Of a stretch of DNA of 64,000 nucleotides, positions 36,914 to 46,610 are shown in pieces. The DNA lies in contig NZ_CP145607.1 of assembly GCF_036884275.1 (NCBI RefSeq), positions 917,001 through 981,000 on the forward strand, written 5' to 3'. How positions within the stretch are numbered: the first letter of the stretch is position 1; each line of letters opens with the position of its first letter. Origin of the DNA: Sphingomonas kaistensis (GTDB lineage Bacteria > Pseudomonadota > Alphaproteobacteria > Sphingomonadales > Sphingomonadaceae). The position numbers and the translations under genes were made by a program. The notes beneath the pieces are model-generated. The model made no database searches. It worked only from the letters and a program-made list of their open reading frames with translations, and was not told where the DNA came from.

Positions 36914-38252
36914 TGTGCTGGGCGAGATCGTCGCGCACAAGCGGCAGGAAGTGGCCGAGCGATTGCGCGGATTCGACGCCAGTGGGATCGCGCCGACGAC
37001 GCGCAGCTTGCGTGCGGCGCTGAGCCGGCCGGGGGCGCGGTTCCTGATGGAGGTCAAGCGCGCGTCGCCGTCGGGCCACCGCTCGCCGCATTCGGTCGAG
37101 ACCGCGATCGGCGCTTATGCCGGGGTCGCGGACGGGGTCAGCTGCCTCACCGACGAGCGCTTTTTCGGCGGTTCGTTCGCCGCGCTGGAGACGGTGCGCG
37201 CTCGGTTCGACGGGCCGGTGCTGGCCAAGGATTTCGTGGTCGATCCGCGCCAAGTCGCCGAAGCGCGGCGGCATGGGGCGGACGCGGTGCTGTGCATGCT
37301 GTCGGTGCTGGGCGACGACGAGGCGCGCGGCGTGATGGCCGAGGCCGAGCGGCTCGGCATGGACGTGCTGGTCGAAGTGCATGACGAGGCAGAACTGGTC
37401 CGCGCACTGGCGCTGGGCGCGACGCTGGTCGGCATCAATAATCGCGATCTGAAGACGCTGACGACCGATCTGGCGGTGACCGAGCGGCTGGCTGCCCGGG
37501 TGCCCGATCATGTGACATTGGTCAGCGAATCGGGGTTGGCGACGCGGGCCGATGTCGAGCGGCTGGGGCGGCATGCCGATGCGTTCCTAGTCGGCTCATC
37601 ATTGATGGCGGCGGACGATGTCGGCGAGGCAGCGCGGGCGCTGGTGTTCGGGCGGGTCAAGGTGTGCGGCCTGACGCGCGAGGAGGATGTGGGGGCGGTG
37701 GCTGCCGCGGGCGCGACCCATGCCGGGATCATTCTGGTGCCGGGCACCCCCCGCGCGGTCTCTGCCGAACAGGCACGGGTGCTGGCCGAGGCAACGCGTG
37801 ACGCGGGCCTCAAACCGGTCGGCGTGTTTCGTGACCAAGAGACTGACGAGGTGATTCGCGTCGCCGACGCCGCGAGCCTCGATGCGGTACAATTGCATGG
37901 CAAAGAAAGCCGCGTGGTCATTGACGCGATCCGCGCAGGTTTCGGCGGTGAGATCTGGACTGCGGGCTTCGAGGAGCGGGGAGGCGACCGGCTAATCTTC
38001 GATTCGCCGGGCGGCGGGACGGGCACGACCTGCGACTGGGTCGCGGTCGCAGCGCATCCGGCCAAGGCCAGCGCTTTCCTTGCCGGAGGGATCGGTCCCG
38101 ACAATGCCCGCGCCGCGCAGGCGACCGGGGTGTACGGGCTCGATGCCAGCTCGCGGCTGGAGAGCGCCCCGGGCATCAAGGATCACGCAACACTTCAGGC
38201 GCTGTTCGACGCGCTGCGACTTCCCGACCGGAGAATTTCTGATGAAGCATGA
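36906..38252 (+). CDS. trpCF: Bifunctional TrpC-TrpF fusion
   Basis: 448-aa fusion. Residues 1-255 are indole-3-glycerol phosphate synthase ([78 protein letters not shown]). Residues 257-448 are phosphoribosylanthranilate isomerase ([13 protein letters not shown] with the catalytic Cys, [38 protein letters not shown]). It performs isomerisation then ring closure, steps three and four. Such fusions are standard in enterobacteria; most alphaproteobacteria I know have separate genes. ATG 36906 overlaps the trpD end. Confidence 0.95.
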   Translation: MTDVLGEIVAHKRQEVAERLRGFDASGIAPTTRSLRAALSRPGARFLMEVKRASPSGHRSPHSVETAIGAYAGVADGVSCLTDERFFGGSFAALETVRARFDGPVLAKDFVVDPRQVAEARRHGADAVLCMLSVLGDDEARGVMAEAERLGMDVLVEVHDEAELVRALALGATLVGINNRDLKTLTTDLAVTERLAARVPDHVTLVSESGLATRADVERLGRHADAFLVGSSLMAADDVGEAARALVFGRVKVCGLTREEDVGAVAAAGATHAGIILVPGTPRAVSAEQARVLAEATRDAGLKPVGVFRDQETDEVIRVADAASLDAVQLHGKESRVVIDAIRAGFGGEIWTAGFEERGGDRLIFDSPGGGTGTTCDWVAVAAHPAKASAFLAGGIGPDNARAAQATGVYGLDASSRLESAPGIKDHATLQALFDALRLPDRRISDEA

Positions 38253-39426
38253 CGGACGTTTCGGCCGGTTCGGGGGCTGCTTCGTGCCCGAAATCCTGGT
38301 CCCTGCGCTGGAGCAGCTGGAAGCGGCGTTTCTCGAAGCGGAAGAAGATGCAGGCTTCAAGGCCGAGCTCGAGGAACTGCTGACCACTTACGCCGGGCGG
38401 CCAACCCCGCTGACCCGCTGCCGTAACCTTGGCGCGGGAACCAGCGCGCGCATCTATCTGAAGCGCGAGGATCTGCTGCACGGCGGGGCGCACAAGACCA
38501 ATCAGGTGCTGGGTCAGGCGCTCCTCGCCAAGCGCATGGGCAAGACCCGTTTGATCGCCGAAACGGGCGCCGGCCAGCATGGCGTCGCGACCGCACTCGC
38601 CGGTGCCCTCTTCGGGCTCGAAACCGAAATCTACATGGGCGCCGACGATGTCGCCCGGCAGCAATTGAACGTGTTCCGGATGGAGCTGATGGGGGCCAAG
38701 GTGGTGCCGGTCACCGGCGGGGGCAGGACGCTCAAGGATGCGGTCAACGAAGCGCTGCGCGACTGGACCGCGAGCTTTGCCAACACCCATTACCTCCTCG
38801 GTACCGCCGCCGGGCCGCACCCATTCCCAACCATGGTGCGCCAGTTCCAGCGGGTGATCGGCAAGGAGGCCCGCGCTCAGGTGCTGGAGATCGAAGGCCG
38901 CCTGCCCGACATCGTTACCGCCTGTGTCGGTGGCGGGTCCAACGCCATCGGCATGTTCGCGGACTTCGTCGGCGATGAGGACGTGCGGCTGGTCGGTTGC
39001 GAGGCGGCGGGTAAAGGCCTGTCGGGCCACGAGCATGGCGCGACCATCCTCAAGGGCACGCCGGGCATCCTTCACGGGACCGAGACTCTGCTGCTGCAGG
39101 ATCGCGACGGGCAGGTGGCGGATACCTGGTCGGTGTCGGCGGGGCTCGACTATCCCGGCGTCGGGCCGGAACATGCGTTTCTCAAGGAAAGCGAACGGGC
39201 CGAATATGTCGGCGTGACCGACGCCGAAGCGCTGGCCGCGTTCCAGGCGCTGGCCAAGTCGGAGGGGATCATCCCCGCGTTCGAAAGCGCCCATGCGATC
39301 GCTTTCGCGATGGCGGAGGCCGAGCGGGCGACGAAGGACACGGTTATCGTGGTCAATCTGTCGGGGCGCGGGGACAAGGATATGGCGAGCGCGGTCAAGC
39401 TGCTGAAGCCGGAGGCGATGCTGTGA
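38242..39426 (+). CDS. trpB: Tryptophan synthase beta chain
   Basis: 394-aa PLP enzyme that condenses indole with serine. [41 protein letters not shown] (PLP Lys in HKTN), [24 protein letters not shown] (phosphate loop), [14 protein letters not shown] and [11 protein letters not shown] are all present. The start overlaps the trpCF end by 11 bp; the trpA GTG overlaps its stop (GTGA), the usual coupling for the alpha2-beta2 complex. Confidence 0.98.
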   Translation: MKHDGRFGRFGGCFVPEILVPALEQLEAAFLEAEEDAGFKAELEELLTTYAGRPTPLTRCRNLGAGTSARIYLKREDLLHGGAHKTNQVLGQALLAKRMGKTRLIAETGAGQHGVATALAGALFGLETEIYMGADDVARQQLNVFRMELMGAKVVPVTGGGRTLKDAVNEALRDWTASFANTHYLLGTAAGPHPFPTMVRQFQRVIGKEARAQVLEIEGRLPDIVTACVGGGSNAIGMFADFVGDEDVRLVGCEAAGKGLSGHEHGATILKGTPGILHGTETLLLQDRDGQVADTWSVSAGLDYPGVGPEHAFLKESERAEYVGVTDAEALAAFQALAKSEGIIPAFESAHAIAFAMAEAERATKDTVIVVNLSGRGDKDMASAVKLLKPEAML

Positions 39427-40214
39427 GCCGCTACGCCCAGATGTTCGAGCGGCTGAAGCAGCGGAACGAGGGCGCGTTCGGCGCCTTCCTGATGCTCGGC
39501 GATCCCGACAAGGCGACCAGCGCCGCGCTGCTCGACGCGGTGGTCGAGGCGGGCGCCGACATGGTCGAGGTCGGGATTCCGTTCAGCGATCCGGTTGCCG
39601 ACGGTCCGGTGATCCAGGCCGCCGCCGAGCGGGCGCTGGCGTCGGGAGCCCGGGTCGACGACAGCTTCGACCTGATCCGCGGCCTTCGCGACAAGCATCC
39701 CGCGGTGCCGATCGGTATCCTCACTTACGCCAACATTCTCCACGCTCGAGGCCGGGAGCAATTCATGGCCGACGCGGCGGCGGCCGGCGCGGATTCGGTG
39801 TTGGTCGCCGATGTGCCGAGCCTCGAAGCCGTGCCGTACAGCGAAGCCGCCAAGGCGGCGGGGCTCGAACTGGTGATGATCGCCGCGCCCAATACGCCGC
39901 CACCCGTGCTGGAGCGGATCGCCGCGCTGTCGGGCGGCTACACCTATTGCGTGGCGCGGGCCGGGGTGACCGGGACCAGTACCACCCTTGCGCTCGATCA
40001 CGACGCGCTGTTCGTGGGTCTTGCCGACGCTGGCGCACCGCCGCCGGTGCTCGGCTTCGGCATCTCCACCCCCGATCAGGTCCGCGATGCGCTGGCGAGC
40101 GGGGCGGCCGGGGTGATCGCCGGGTCGGCGCTGGTGAAATGCGGTGCGGATGTGGCGGCGCTCGGCGAACTTGTCAGCGCCCTTAAGCGCGCTACTGCCC
40201 TCCCCAACATTTAA
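39423..40214 (+). CDS. trpA: Tryptophan synthase alpha chain
   Basis: 263-aa TIM-barrel subunit that cleaves indole-3-glycerol phosphate. [36 protein letters not shown] (catalytic Glu and Asp), [33 protein letters not shown] and [14 protein letters not shown] are visible. GTG start overlaps trpB. Alphaproteobacterial trpA is often followed by accD; here an SDR gene begins 12 bp later. Confidence 0.98.
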   Translation: MSRYAQMFERLKQRNEGAFGAFLMLGDPDKATSAALLDAVVEAGADMVEVGIPFSDPVADGPVIQAAAERALASGARVDDSFDLIRGLRDKHPAVPIGILTYANILHARGREQFMADAAAAGADSVLVADVPSLEAVPYSEAAKAAGLELVMIAAPNTPPPVLERIAALSGGYTYCVARAGVTGTSTTLALDHDALFVGLADAGAPPPVLGFGISTPDQVRDALASGAAGVIAGSALVKCGADVAALGELVSALKRATALPNI

Positions 40215-40226
40215 GAGGGATCGCTC

Positions 40227-41102
40227 ATGGCCATTTCGCTTGCAGGTCGCACCGCCATCGTCACCGGGGCCGGGGGAGGGCTCGGCCGGACCCACGCCCT
40301 GCTGCTGGCGCGGGCCGGGGCGACGGTCGTGGTCAACGACATTCCGCAGAATATCGCCAATGCGCAAAGCGTGATGGAGGAGATCAAGGCCGCCGGCGGG
40401 CAGGCCACGGCGTTCGGCGCCAGCGTGACCGACGAGGAAGCCGTCGCCGACATGGTCGCGGAGGCGGGCGCGGTCGACATCCTCGTCAACAACGCCGGCA
40501 TCCTGCGTGACAAGAGCTTCGCCAAGATGAGCCTGGATGAGTTCCGGCTGGTGATGGACGTCCATCTGATGGGCAGCGTCATCTGCACCAAGGCGGTGTG
40601 GGACGGGATGCGCGAGCGCAATTACGGGCGGATCGTCATGACCACGTCGAGCTCGGGCCTGTACGGGAATTTCGGGCAGTCGAACTATGGCGCGGCGAAG
40701 ATGGCGCTGGTTGGTTTCATGCAGACGCTCAGCATCGAGGGCGCGAAGAACAATATCCGGGTGAATTGCCTCGCCCCGACTGCGCGCACGGCGATGACCG
40801 AGAATTTGCTTCCGCCTCAGGCGCTCGAACTGCTCGGCCCCGAATATGTCAGCCCGGCGCTGCTCGCGTTGGTCGCCGAAGATGCGCCGAACCGCACCAT
40901 CCTCGCCGCCGGCGCGCAGGGGGTCGAGGCGGCGCAGGTCACGCTGACCCGCGGCATTTCGATCAAGGGCCTCGACGATCTCGAGGCCGGATCGGTGATC
41001 CTCGAGAAACTGGGCGAGATCGGCGATCTCAAGACCGCGACAGTTCCGGCAAGCGGACTGGAGCAGGGACAGGTCGAACTCGGCAAGGCGCTCGGCGGCT
41101 GA
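40227..41102 (+). CDS. Short-chain dehydrogenase/reductase
   Basis: 291-aa SDR with TAIVTGAGGGLGRTHAL (cofactor loop), VNDIPQN after the second strand (Asp, suggesting NAD+), ILVNNAGILRDKSFAKM, the catalytic Ser in TSSSGLYGNFGQ and YGAAK (Tyr/Lys). This GGGLGRTHA/ILRDKSF pattern resembles the 3-hydroxyacyl-CoA dehydrogenase unit of peroxisomal multifunctional enzyme 2 and its stand-alone bacterial relatives. A role in the trp/aro operon is not obvious; a 3-hydroxyacyl-CoA or steroid substrate is likelier. It has AGAGGGA just before the ATG. Confidence 0.85.
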   Translation: MAISLAGRTAIVTGAGGGLGRTHALLLARAGATVVVNDIPQNIANAQSVMEEIKAAGGQATAFGASVTDEEAVADMVAEAGAVDILVNNAGILRDKSFAKMSLDEFRLVMDVHLMGSVICTKAVWDGMRERNYGRIVMTTSSSGLYGNFGQSNYGAAKMALVGFMQTLSIEGAKNNIRVNCLAPTARTAMTENLLPPQALELLGPEYVSPALLALVAEDAPNRTILAAGAQGVEAAQVTLTRGISIKGLDDLEAGSVILEKLGEIGDLKTATVPASGLEQGQVELGKALGG

Positions 41103-41103
41103 G

Positions 41104-42195
41104 ATGAGCGGCGGCGGCTGGCATCCGGCGCTCTGGCGTGAGCGGCCTGCGGCGCAGCAGCCGGTCTATGCCGATGTCAAGGCGCTGGCCGCGGTCGAGC
41201 AGAACCTGGCGGTTTCGCCGCCGCTGGTGACGCTCGAAGCGGTAGACGCCCTGCGTGCGCGATTGGCCGAGGCGGCGGCGGGACGCGCTTTGCTGCTGCA
41301 GGGCGGCGATTGCGCGGAGACCTTTGCCGACGCCGATGTGGCGGGGCTGGTGGCCTTGTTCGACGGTCTGGCCGCCACGCTTCCGTTGCCGGCGGTGCAG
41401 GTCGCCCGGATCGCCGGCCAATATGCCAAGCCGCGAACGGTCGAGGGCCGGGTCTGGCGCGGCGAGAGCGTCAACGGCCGCGACGCGTTGGAGCCCGATC
41501 CGGCGCGGATGGGGCGGGCGTTCGATCATGCGGCAGCGACGGCGCGGCGGTTGCCGGCCGGGCTCTTCGCCAGCCACGAAGCGCTGCTTCTCCCGTACGA
41601 GCAGGCGCTGGTCCGCCGCGCCGACGATAGCCGCTGGTGGAGCGGGTCGGGGCATATGCTGTGGCTCGGTGAACGGACGCGGCAACTGGACGGAGCGCAT
41701 GTCGCGTTCGCCGCTGGCATCGTCAATCCGCTGGGCGTGAAACTGGGCGAGATCAATGCCGACGAGTTGCGGCGGCTGGTCGATCGCCTCGACCCGGCGC
41801 GAGAGCCCGGGCGGCTGACGTTGATCGTCCGCATGGGTGCCGCCATCGACGCCGCGCTTCCGTCGCTGATGCGGGCGCTTCGGCAGGAGGGGCGCCAGCC
41901 CCTGTGGGTCAGCGATCCGCTGCACGGCAACACTGGCCGGGGCGGGCCGCACAAGGTGCGCTTGCTGGGCGAGGCCGTGCGTGAGGTCGAGGCGTTCACC
42001 CCGATCGCGCGGAGCGAAGGCGTGCATCCCGGTGGGCTTCACCTCGAAATGACCCCCGAAGACGTGGCCGAAGTGACCGGCGGCCTGGAAGGCGAAGGCT
42101 GGACCAGCGCCTGCGATCCCCGGCTCAATCCGCGCCAGGCGCAGGCGGTGGTGGCCGCCTTTGTCGCCGCGCTCGGCCGGCGCCACGCGGCATGA
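41104..42195 (+). CDS. Class II DAHP synthase, unusually short
   Basis: Condenses PEP and erythrose 4-phosphate, the committed step of the shikimate pathway. 363 aa, against about 450-470 for plant or mycobacterial class II enzymes. The core is there: [13 protein letters not shown] (metal Cys), [70 protein letters not shown] and [10 protein letters not shown]. Missing is a helical insert of about 60 residues between [11 protein letters not shown] and FASHEALLL, a region that carries effector-binding elements in the M. tuberculosis enzyme. So feedback control may be reduced; this is inference. It starts 1 bp after the SDR stop and overlaps aroA. Confidence 0.9.
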   Translation: MSGGGWHPALWRERPAAQQPVYADVKALAAVEQNLAVSPPLVTLEAVDALRARLAEAAAGRALLLQGGDCAETFADADVAGLVALFDGLAATLPLPAVQVARIAGQYAKPRTVEGRVWRGESVNGRDALEPDPARMGRAFDHAAATARRLPAGLFASHEALLLPYEQALVRRADDSRWWSGSGHMLWLGERTRQLDGAHVAFAAGIVNPLGVKLGEINADELRRLVDRLDPAREPGRLTLIVRMGAAIDAALPSLMRALRQEGRQPLWVSDPLHGNTGRGGPHKVRLLGEAVREVEAFTPIARSEGVHPGGLHLEMTPEDVAEVTGGLEGEGWTSACDPRLNPRQAQAVVAAFVAALGRRHAA

Positions 42196-43478
42196 AGCTG
42201 CGCGCCACCGCGACCGGGCCGCTTATCGGGACCTTCGGGGTACCGGGCGACAAGTCGCTGTCGCACCGGGCGCTGATCTTCGGCGCGCTGGCGGCGGGCG
42301 AGACGGTGATCGCCGGGCTGCTGGAGAGCGAGGATGTGCTGGCGACGGCCACGGCGCTTCGGGCGTTCGGGGTGCGGGTCGAGCAGTTCGGACCGGGGCG
42401 CTGGCGGGTGATCGGGGGCGCGTGGCGCTCGCCCGATGCCCCGATCGATTGCGGCAACAGCGGCACGGCGGTGCGGCTGCTGATGGGCGCGGCGGCGGGG
42501 CAGGGCGTGCGCGCGACCTTCACCGGCGATGCGAGCCTGTCGAAGCGGCCGATGCGGCGGGTGACCGGGCCATTGGAGGCCATGGGTGTGCGGGTCGAAG
42601 GCGGAGAGCGATTGCCACTGACGGTCGAGGGACCGGTGACGCGGGGCATTGCGCATCTGAATGTGCCGGCCAGCGCGCAGGTCAAATCGGCGGTGCTGCT
42701 GGCGGGGCTGGGCACCCACCTGGCCGTCGAGGTCGCCGAACCGGTGCCGAGCCGCGATCATACAGAGACCATGCTGGCCGAATTCGGGGTCGACGTGGAG
42801 CGCGAGGGGCATATCTGCCGGCTGGGCGCGAAGCGGACGCTCGACGCGCGGCTGGTCGAGGTCAGCGGCGATCCTTCGTCGGCAGCCTTTGCGCTCGGCG
42901 CGGCGGCGATCGTGCCGGGGTCGGAGGTGACGGTGAAGAACGTGCTGCTCAATCCGCATCGTTCGGGCTTCGTCATGGCGCTGCAGCGGATGGGCGCGGA
43001 TTTGGCGATGGACAATATCCGCGGGCGCGGCGGGGAGACGATCGGCGACGTGCGGGTGCGATTCGGGCCGCTGTTCGGGGCCGAGTTCACGGCCGAGGAA
43101 ATTCCTTCGATGGTGGACGAGATTCCCATTCTCGCCGTGGTCGCCGCCGGCGCGCGGGGGGAAACCCGGATAGAGGGGCTGGACGAGCTTCGCCACAAGG
43201 AGAGCGACCGGCTGGCGCTGATGGCCGAGGGACTGACCGCTTGCGGGATCGAGGCGCGGGCGGACGGCGATGCGCTGGTGGTGCGGGGCGGGCCGATCCG
43301 CGGCGGCGGTCAGGTGCGGACCGAGGGCGATCACCGGATCGCGATGAGCCATCTGGTGCTGGGCCTTGCCGCCGAGCAGCCGGTGGTAATCGACGAGGCA
43401 GAGATGATCGCCACCAGCTTTCCCACCTTCCGCGAGGCGATGCGGGGGATCGGCGCGAAAATCGAGGAAGTGGCATGA
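42192..43478 (+). CDS. aroA: 3-phosphoshikimate 1-carboxyvinyltransferase (EPSP synthase)
   Basis: Makes EPSP from shikimate 3-phosphate and PEP. 428 aa, normal length. [19 protein letters not shown] (PEP-binding Lys), [62 protein letters not shown] and [15 protein letters not shown], ending with DHRIAMS. The [12 protein letters not shown] loop resembles the alphaproteobacterial class II (glyphosate-tolerant type) group more than E. coli; this is from motif memory. ATGA overlaps at both ends couple it to DAHP synthase and aroC. It is not next to cmk/rpsA as in many relatives. Confidence 0.96.
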   Translation: MKLRATATGPLIGTFGVPGDKSLSHRALIFGALAAGETVIAGLLESEDVLATATALRAFGVRVEQFGPGRWRVIGGAWRSPDAPIDCGNSGTAVRLLMGAAAGQGVRATFTGDASLSKRPMRRVTGPLEAMGVRVEGGERLPLTVEGPVTRGIAHLNVPASAQVKSAVLLAGLGTHLAVEVAEPVPSRDHTETMLAEFGVDVEREGHICRLGAKRTLDARLVEVSGDPSSAAFALGAAAIVPGSEVTVKNVLLNPHRSGFVMALQRMGADLAMDNIRGRGGETIGDVRVRFGPLFGAEFTAEEIPSMVDEIPILAVVAAGARGETRIEGLDELRHKESDRLALMAEGLTACGIEARADGDALVVRGGPIRGGGQVRTEGDHRIAMSHLVLGLAAEQPVVIDEAEMIATSFPTFREAMRGIGAKIEEVA

Positions 43479-44398
43479 GCTGGAACAGCTTCGGGCGCCT
43501 GTTCCGCTTCACCACCTGGGGCGAGAGTCACGGGCCGGCGATCGGGGTGGTCGTGGACGGCTGCCCGCCGGGCCTCGCGCTCGACGAGGCGCATGTCCAG
43601 CGCTTTCTCGACCAGCGGCGGCCGGGGACGGGCAAGAACGTCTCGCCGCGGCAGGAGCCGGACCGGGTGCGGATCCTGTCGGGGCTGTACGAGGGGCGGA
43701 CGACGGGCACGCCGATCGCGATGATGATCGAGAATGTCGATCAGCGATCCAAGGATTATGCCGGCCTGCCGCCGCGTCCCGGTCACGCCGACGCGGCCTA
43801 TGATGCCAAATACGGCTTCCGCGATCCGCGCGGCGGCGGCCGGGCGAGCGCGCGGGAGACCGCGATGCGGGTCGCGGCGGGCGCGGTGGCGCGACTGGTG
43901 ATCCCCGAGGTGACGGTGACCGCCCGCGTGGCCGAGATCGGCGGCGAGGCGGATCCGGAGCGGTGGGAGAGCTTACTCGACGAAGCGCGAGGCCATCAGG
44001 ACAGCCTGGGCGCGATCATCGAATGCGTCGCCGAGGGCGCGGCGGCGGGGTGGGGCGCGCCGGTCTATGCCAAGCTCGACGCCGATCTCGCCGCGGCGGT
44101 GATGGGCATCAATGCGGTCAAGGGCGTCGAGATCGGCGAAGGCTTTGCGGCGGGCCGGGCGAGCGGGCGGGCGAGCCTGCCGCTGATGCAGGCGAGCGGC
44201 ATCGACGGGGGCATCGCGACCGGCCATCCGATCCGCTTGCGCGCCGCCTTCAAGCCGACCAGCAGCATCGGCATCGGCGGGCGGCACGATCCCTGCGTCG
44301 GCATCCGCGGCGCGCCGGTGGTGGAAGCCATGGTGGCACTGGTGCTGGCCGACCATAAGCTGCTGCACCGGGGGCAAACTGGAGGCGAGTCGCGATGA
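43475..44398 (+). CDS. aroC: Chorismate synthase, compact form
   Basis: Makes chorismate from EPSP using reduced FMN. 307 aa, about 45-55 shorter than usual. N-terminal half is standard: [56 protein letters not shown] and [21 protein letters not shown]. In the C-terminal half two stretches are shortened: around [16 protein letters not shown], and between FKPTSSI and GRHDPCVG, where only two residues remain of a loop of about a dozen. [13 protein letters not shown] and [18 protein letters not shown] remain, so activity is plausible. It overlaps aroA and the DUF2059 gene by 4 bp each. Confidence 0.92.
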   Translation: MSWNSFGRLFRFTTWGESHGPAIGVVVDGCPPGLALDEAHVQRFLDQRRPGTGKNVSPRQEPDRVRILSGLYEGRTTGTPIAMMIENVDQRSKDYAGLPPRPGHADAAYDAKYGFRDPRGGGRASARETAMRVAAGAVARLVIPEVTVTARVAEIGGEADPERWESLLDEARGHQDSLGAIIECVAEGAAAGWGAPVYAKLDADLAAAVMGINAVKGVEIGEGFAAGRASGRASLPLMQASGIDGGIATGHPIRLRAAFKPTSSIGIGGRHDPCVGIRGAPVVEAMVALVLADHKLLHRGQTGGESR

Positions 44399-44838
44399 TC
44401 CTGCTGGCACTGACGATGATGGCGGCGGAGCCGAGCGCGGAGGCACTGAAGCTCGGGCGCGAGATTGCGGAAAGCGGAACGCTGGCGACCTTGCTGCCGA
44501 TGATGCGCGACGATGAGATCGGCAAGATGGTGAAGGACAATCCGAGCCTTCGCGCCTCCGAGCAGGCCGCCTTGCGCCGGACGGCCGACCGGGTTTTCGC
44601 GGCGGGTGCCGACAAATTGTTTGCGGCGACCGCGCGGGCTTATGCCGAGAAGCTCAGTCTCGACGACCTCAAGGCCGCGGCGGCCTATGCGCGCTCACCG
44701 GCGGCCAAGCGGGTGCAGGCCGCGCTGCGCGCGGTGATCGGCGCGTCGATGGGCGTCATGCAGGGGATGGATTTCAAGAAGGACGTGGCTGCGGCCTATT
44801 GCAAGGAAAGCGGCAAGCTCTGCGCCGCCGCTCAATGA
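44395..44838 (+). CDS. DUF2059-family secreted protein
   Basis: 147 aa. A short hydrophobic leader ([16 protein letters not shown]) precedes a helical domain with [20 protein letters not shown], the DUF2059 pattern (degradation-prone, helical, usually periplasmic). Two Cys near the end (YCKESGKLC) may form a disulphide. It is coupled to aroC by ATGA, probably as a passenger at the operon end. Function unknown. It converges on paaD with a 7-bp overlap. Confidence 0.72.
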   Translation: MILLALTMMAAEPSAEALKLGREIAESGTLATLLPMMRDDEIGKMVKDNPSLRASEQAALRRTADRVFAAGADKLFAATARAYAEKLSLDDLKAAAAYARSPAAKRVQAALRAVIGASMGVMQGMDFKKDVAAAYCKESGKLCAAAQ

Positions 44839-45272
44839 CATTTGAAGCGGTCGAACGGCTCCAGGCAGTCTCGGCAGCGCCACTGGCTTTTGCACGGGGT
44901 CGAGCCGAAGCGGCTGACTTCTTCGACCTCTGACGAGCCGCATTGCGGGCAATGGACTTCGCCTGAGGGCAAGGGCGGGGCAATGCCGTAGCGGCGGAGC
45001 TTTTCACCGCCTTCAGGGGTGATCCAGTCGGTGGTCCAGGGCGGGCTGATGACGGTCTCGATAGCGGTGCCGCGATAGCCGGCGGCGTCGAGGGCGGCGC
45101 GGATCGATTGTTCGATGAAAAGGGTCGCGGGGCAGCCGGAGTAGGTCGGGGTGATCACGACGCGCTCGACCGAGACGTCGCGGACGATGCCGAGCTCGAC
45201 CACCGAGACGGCCGGAATTTCGGGATCGGGGACTTCCGCAAGGACGTCCCAGAGGGCCTGCGTTTCGGTCAT
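44832..45272 (-). CDS. paaD: PaaD-like phenylacetyl-CoA epoxidase maturation subunit
   Basis: 146 aa. N-terminal MIP18/SufT-like domain (LAEVPDPEIPAVSVVELGIV, TPTYSGCPATLFIEQSI, TDWITPEGGEKLRRYGIAPP), then a zinc-ribbon-like end CPQCG, PCKSQWRCRDC, FKCH. PaaD is needed for the Paa ring-epoxidase, probably in Fe-S assembly. Here paaABCE are absent; the gene follows pcaF, so it may be a detached copy serving genes elsewhere, or another Fe-S protein. ATG 45272 gives the usual N-terminus. Confidence 0.87.
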   Translation of the reverse strand: MTETQALWDVLAEVPDPEIPAVSVVELGIVRDVSVERVVITPTYSGCPATLFIEQSIRAALDAAGYRGTAIETVISPPWTTDWITPEGGEKLRRYGIAPPLPSGEVHCPQCGSSEVEEVSRFGSTPCKSQWRCRDCLEPFDRFKCH

Positions 45273-45285
45273 TGCGATCCGATAT

Positions 45286-45313
45286 GGATTGCTTCGCCCC
45301 GCTCGCAATGACG
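45286..45313. repeat. Short dispersed palindrome
   Basis: ATTGCTTCGCCCCGCTCGCAAT has ATTGC/GCAAT ends and flanks ATGACG. The form agrees with the GATTGCTTCG...CGCAATGACG intergenic palindrome I recall from sphingomonad genomes. It lies between pcaF and paaD. Confidence 0.5.
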
Positions 45314-45321
45314 CGGGGGCA

Positions 45322-46524
45322 TCAGACCCGCTCAATCACCATGGCGATGCCTTGGCCGACGCCGATGCACATGGTGGCGAGGGCGTAGCGGCCGCCGGTC
45401 TGGGCGAGCTGCACGGCGGCGGTGCCGGCGAGGCGGGCGCCGCTCATGCCCAGCGGGTGGCCGAGCGCGATCGCGCCGCCGTTGGGATTAACGCGGGGGT
45501 CGTCGTCGGGAAGGCCGAGCTGGCGGAGAACGGCGAGGCCTTGCGCGGCAAAAGCTTCGTTGAGTTCGATGACGTCGATCTGGTCGAGGGTGAGGCCGAG
45601 GCGCTTGAGCAGCTTGGTCGTCGCCGGGGCGGGGCCGATGCCCATGATGCGGGGCGGCACGCCAGCCACCGCGCAGCCGAGGATGCGGGCCTTGGGGGTC
45701 AGGCCGAAGCGCTTGGCGGTATCTCCGGACGCGATCAGCAGCGCAGCGGCACCGTCGTTGACGCCCGAGGCATTGCCCGCCGTCACGGTGCCGTCTCGGC
45801 GGACGATGGGCTTCAGCGCAGCAAGCTTGTCGAGCGGGCTGAGGCGGGGGTGCTCGTCCCTGTCGACGGTGGTCACTTCGCCCTTGCGGCCGGGGATGTC
45901 GACGCCGACGATCTCGGCGGCGAGGCGGCCATTGGCCTGCGCGGCGGCGGCCTTTTCCTGGCTGCGCAGCGCGAACAGGTCCTGGTCTTCTCTGGCGACG
46001 TTGAACTCGTCCGCGACGTTTTCGGCGGTCGAGGGCATGGTGTCGTCGCCATAGGCGTCACGCAGCTTGGGATTGACGAAGCGCCAGCCGATGGTGGTGT
46101 CGTAGATTTCGGCGTTGCGATCGAACGCGCTGGTCGCCTTGGCCATGACGAAGGGCGCGCGGCTCATGCTTTCGCTGCCACCCGCGATGAGCAGATCGCC
46201 TTCGCCCGAGCGAATGGTGCGGGCGGCCATGGCCACCGCGTCGAGGCCCGAGCCGCACAGGCGGTTGAGGGTCACCCCGCCGCTGTCCTGAGGCAGGCCG
46301 GCGAGCAAACCCGCCATCCGCGCGAGGTTGCGATTGTCCTCGCCCGCCTGGTTGGCGCAGCCGAGAATGATGTCGTCGAGCGCGGTCCAGTCGACGTCCG
46401 GGTTGCGATCCTTGAGCGCGCGGACAGGGATGGCGGCTAGATCGTCGGCGCGGACCGAGGACAGCGCACCGCCGTAGCGGCCGATCGGGGTGCGGACGTA
46501 ATCGCAGATGAACGCGTCGGTCAT
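45322..46524 (-). CDS. pcaF: 3-oxoadipyl-CoA/acetyl-CoA thiolase
   Basis: 400-aa thiolase that cleaves 3-oxoadipyl-CoA to succinyl-CoA and acetyl-CoA in the beta-ketoadipate (or phenylacetate) route. RTPIGRYGGALSSVRADDL at the N-terminus and CANQAGEDNRNLARMA are typical of PcaF/PaaJ. Active-site residues: Cys in LNRLCGSGLDAV, His in GGAIALGHPLGMSGAR, and Cys in ATMCIGVGQG; also NEAFAAQGLAVLRQLGL. It lies between hpd and paaD on one strand, 87 bp after hpd with a repeat element in the gap. Confidence 0.93.
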   Translation of the reverse strand: MTDAFICDYVRTPIGRYGGALSSVRADDLAAIPVRALKDRNPDVDWTALDDIILGCANQAGEDNRNLARMAGLLAGLPQDSGGVTLNRLCGSGLDAVAMAARTIRSGEGDLLIAGGSESMSRAPFVMAKATSAFDRNAEIYDTTIGWRFVNPKLRDAYGDDTMPSTAENVADEFNVAREDQDLFALRSQEKAAAAQANGRLAAEIVGVDIPGRKGEVTTVDRDEHPRLSPLDKLAALKPIVRRDGTVTAGNASGVNDGAAALLIASGDTAKRFGLTPKARILGCAVAGVPPRIMGIGPAPATTKLLKRLGLTLDQIDVIELNEAFAAQGLAVLRQLGLPDDDPRVNPNGGAIALGHPLGMSGARLAGTAAVQLAQTGGRYALATMCIGVGQGIAMVIERV

Positions 46525-46537
46525 ATTCTCAAATTCT

Positions 46538-46602
46538 CGTTCGTGCTGAGCGAAGTCGAAGCACGCTTCGCATCCGTCCTTCGACTTCGCTCAGGACTAA
46601 CG
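46538..46602. repeat. REP-like inverted repeat between hpd and pcaF
   Basis: GTGCTGAGCGAAGTCGAAGC (46543-46562) and CCTTCGACTTCGCTCAGGAC (46578-46597) are near-perfect inverted copies of the widespread TCCTGAGCGAAGTCGAAGGA element. It separates two genes read leftwards and could terminate or stabilise the hpd transcript. Confidence 0.7.
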
Positions 46603-46610
46603 ATGGGTTT

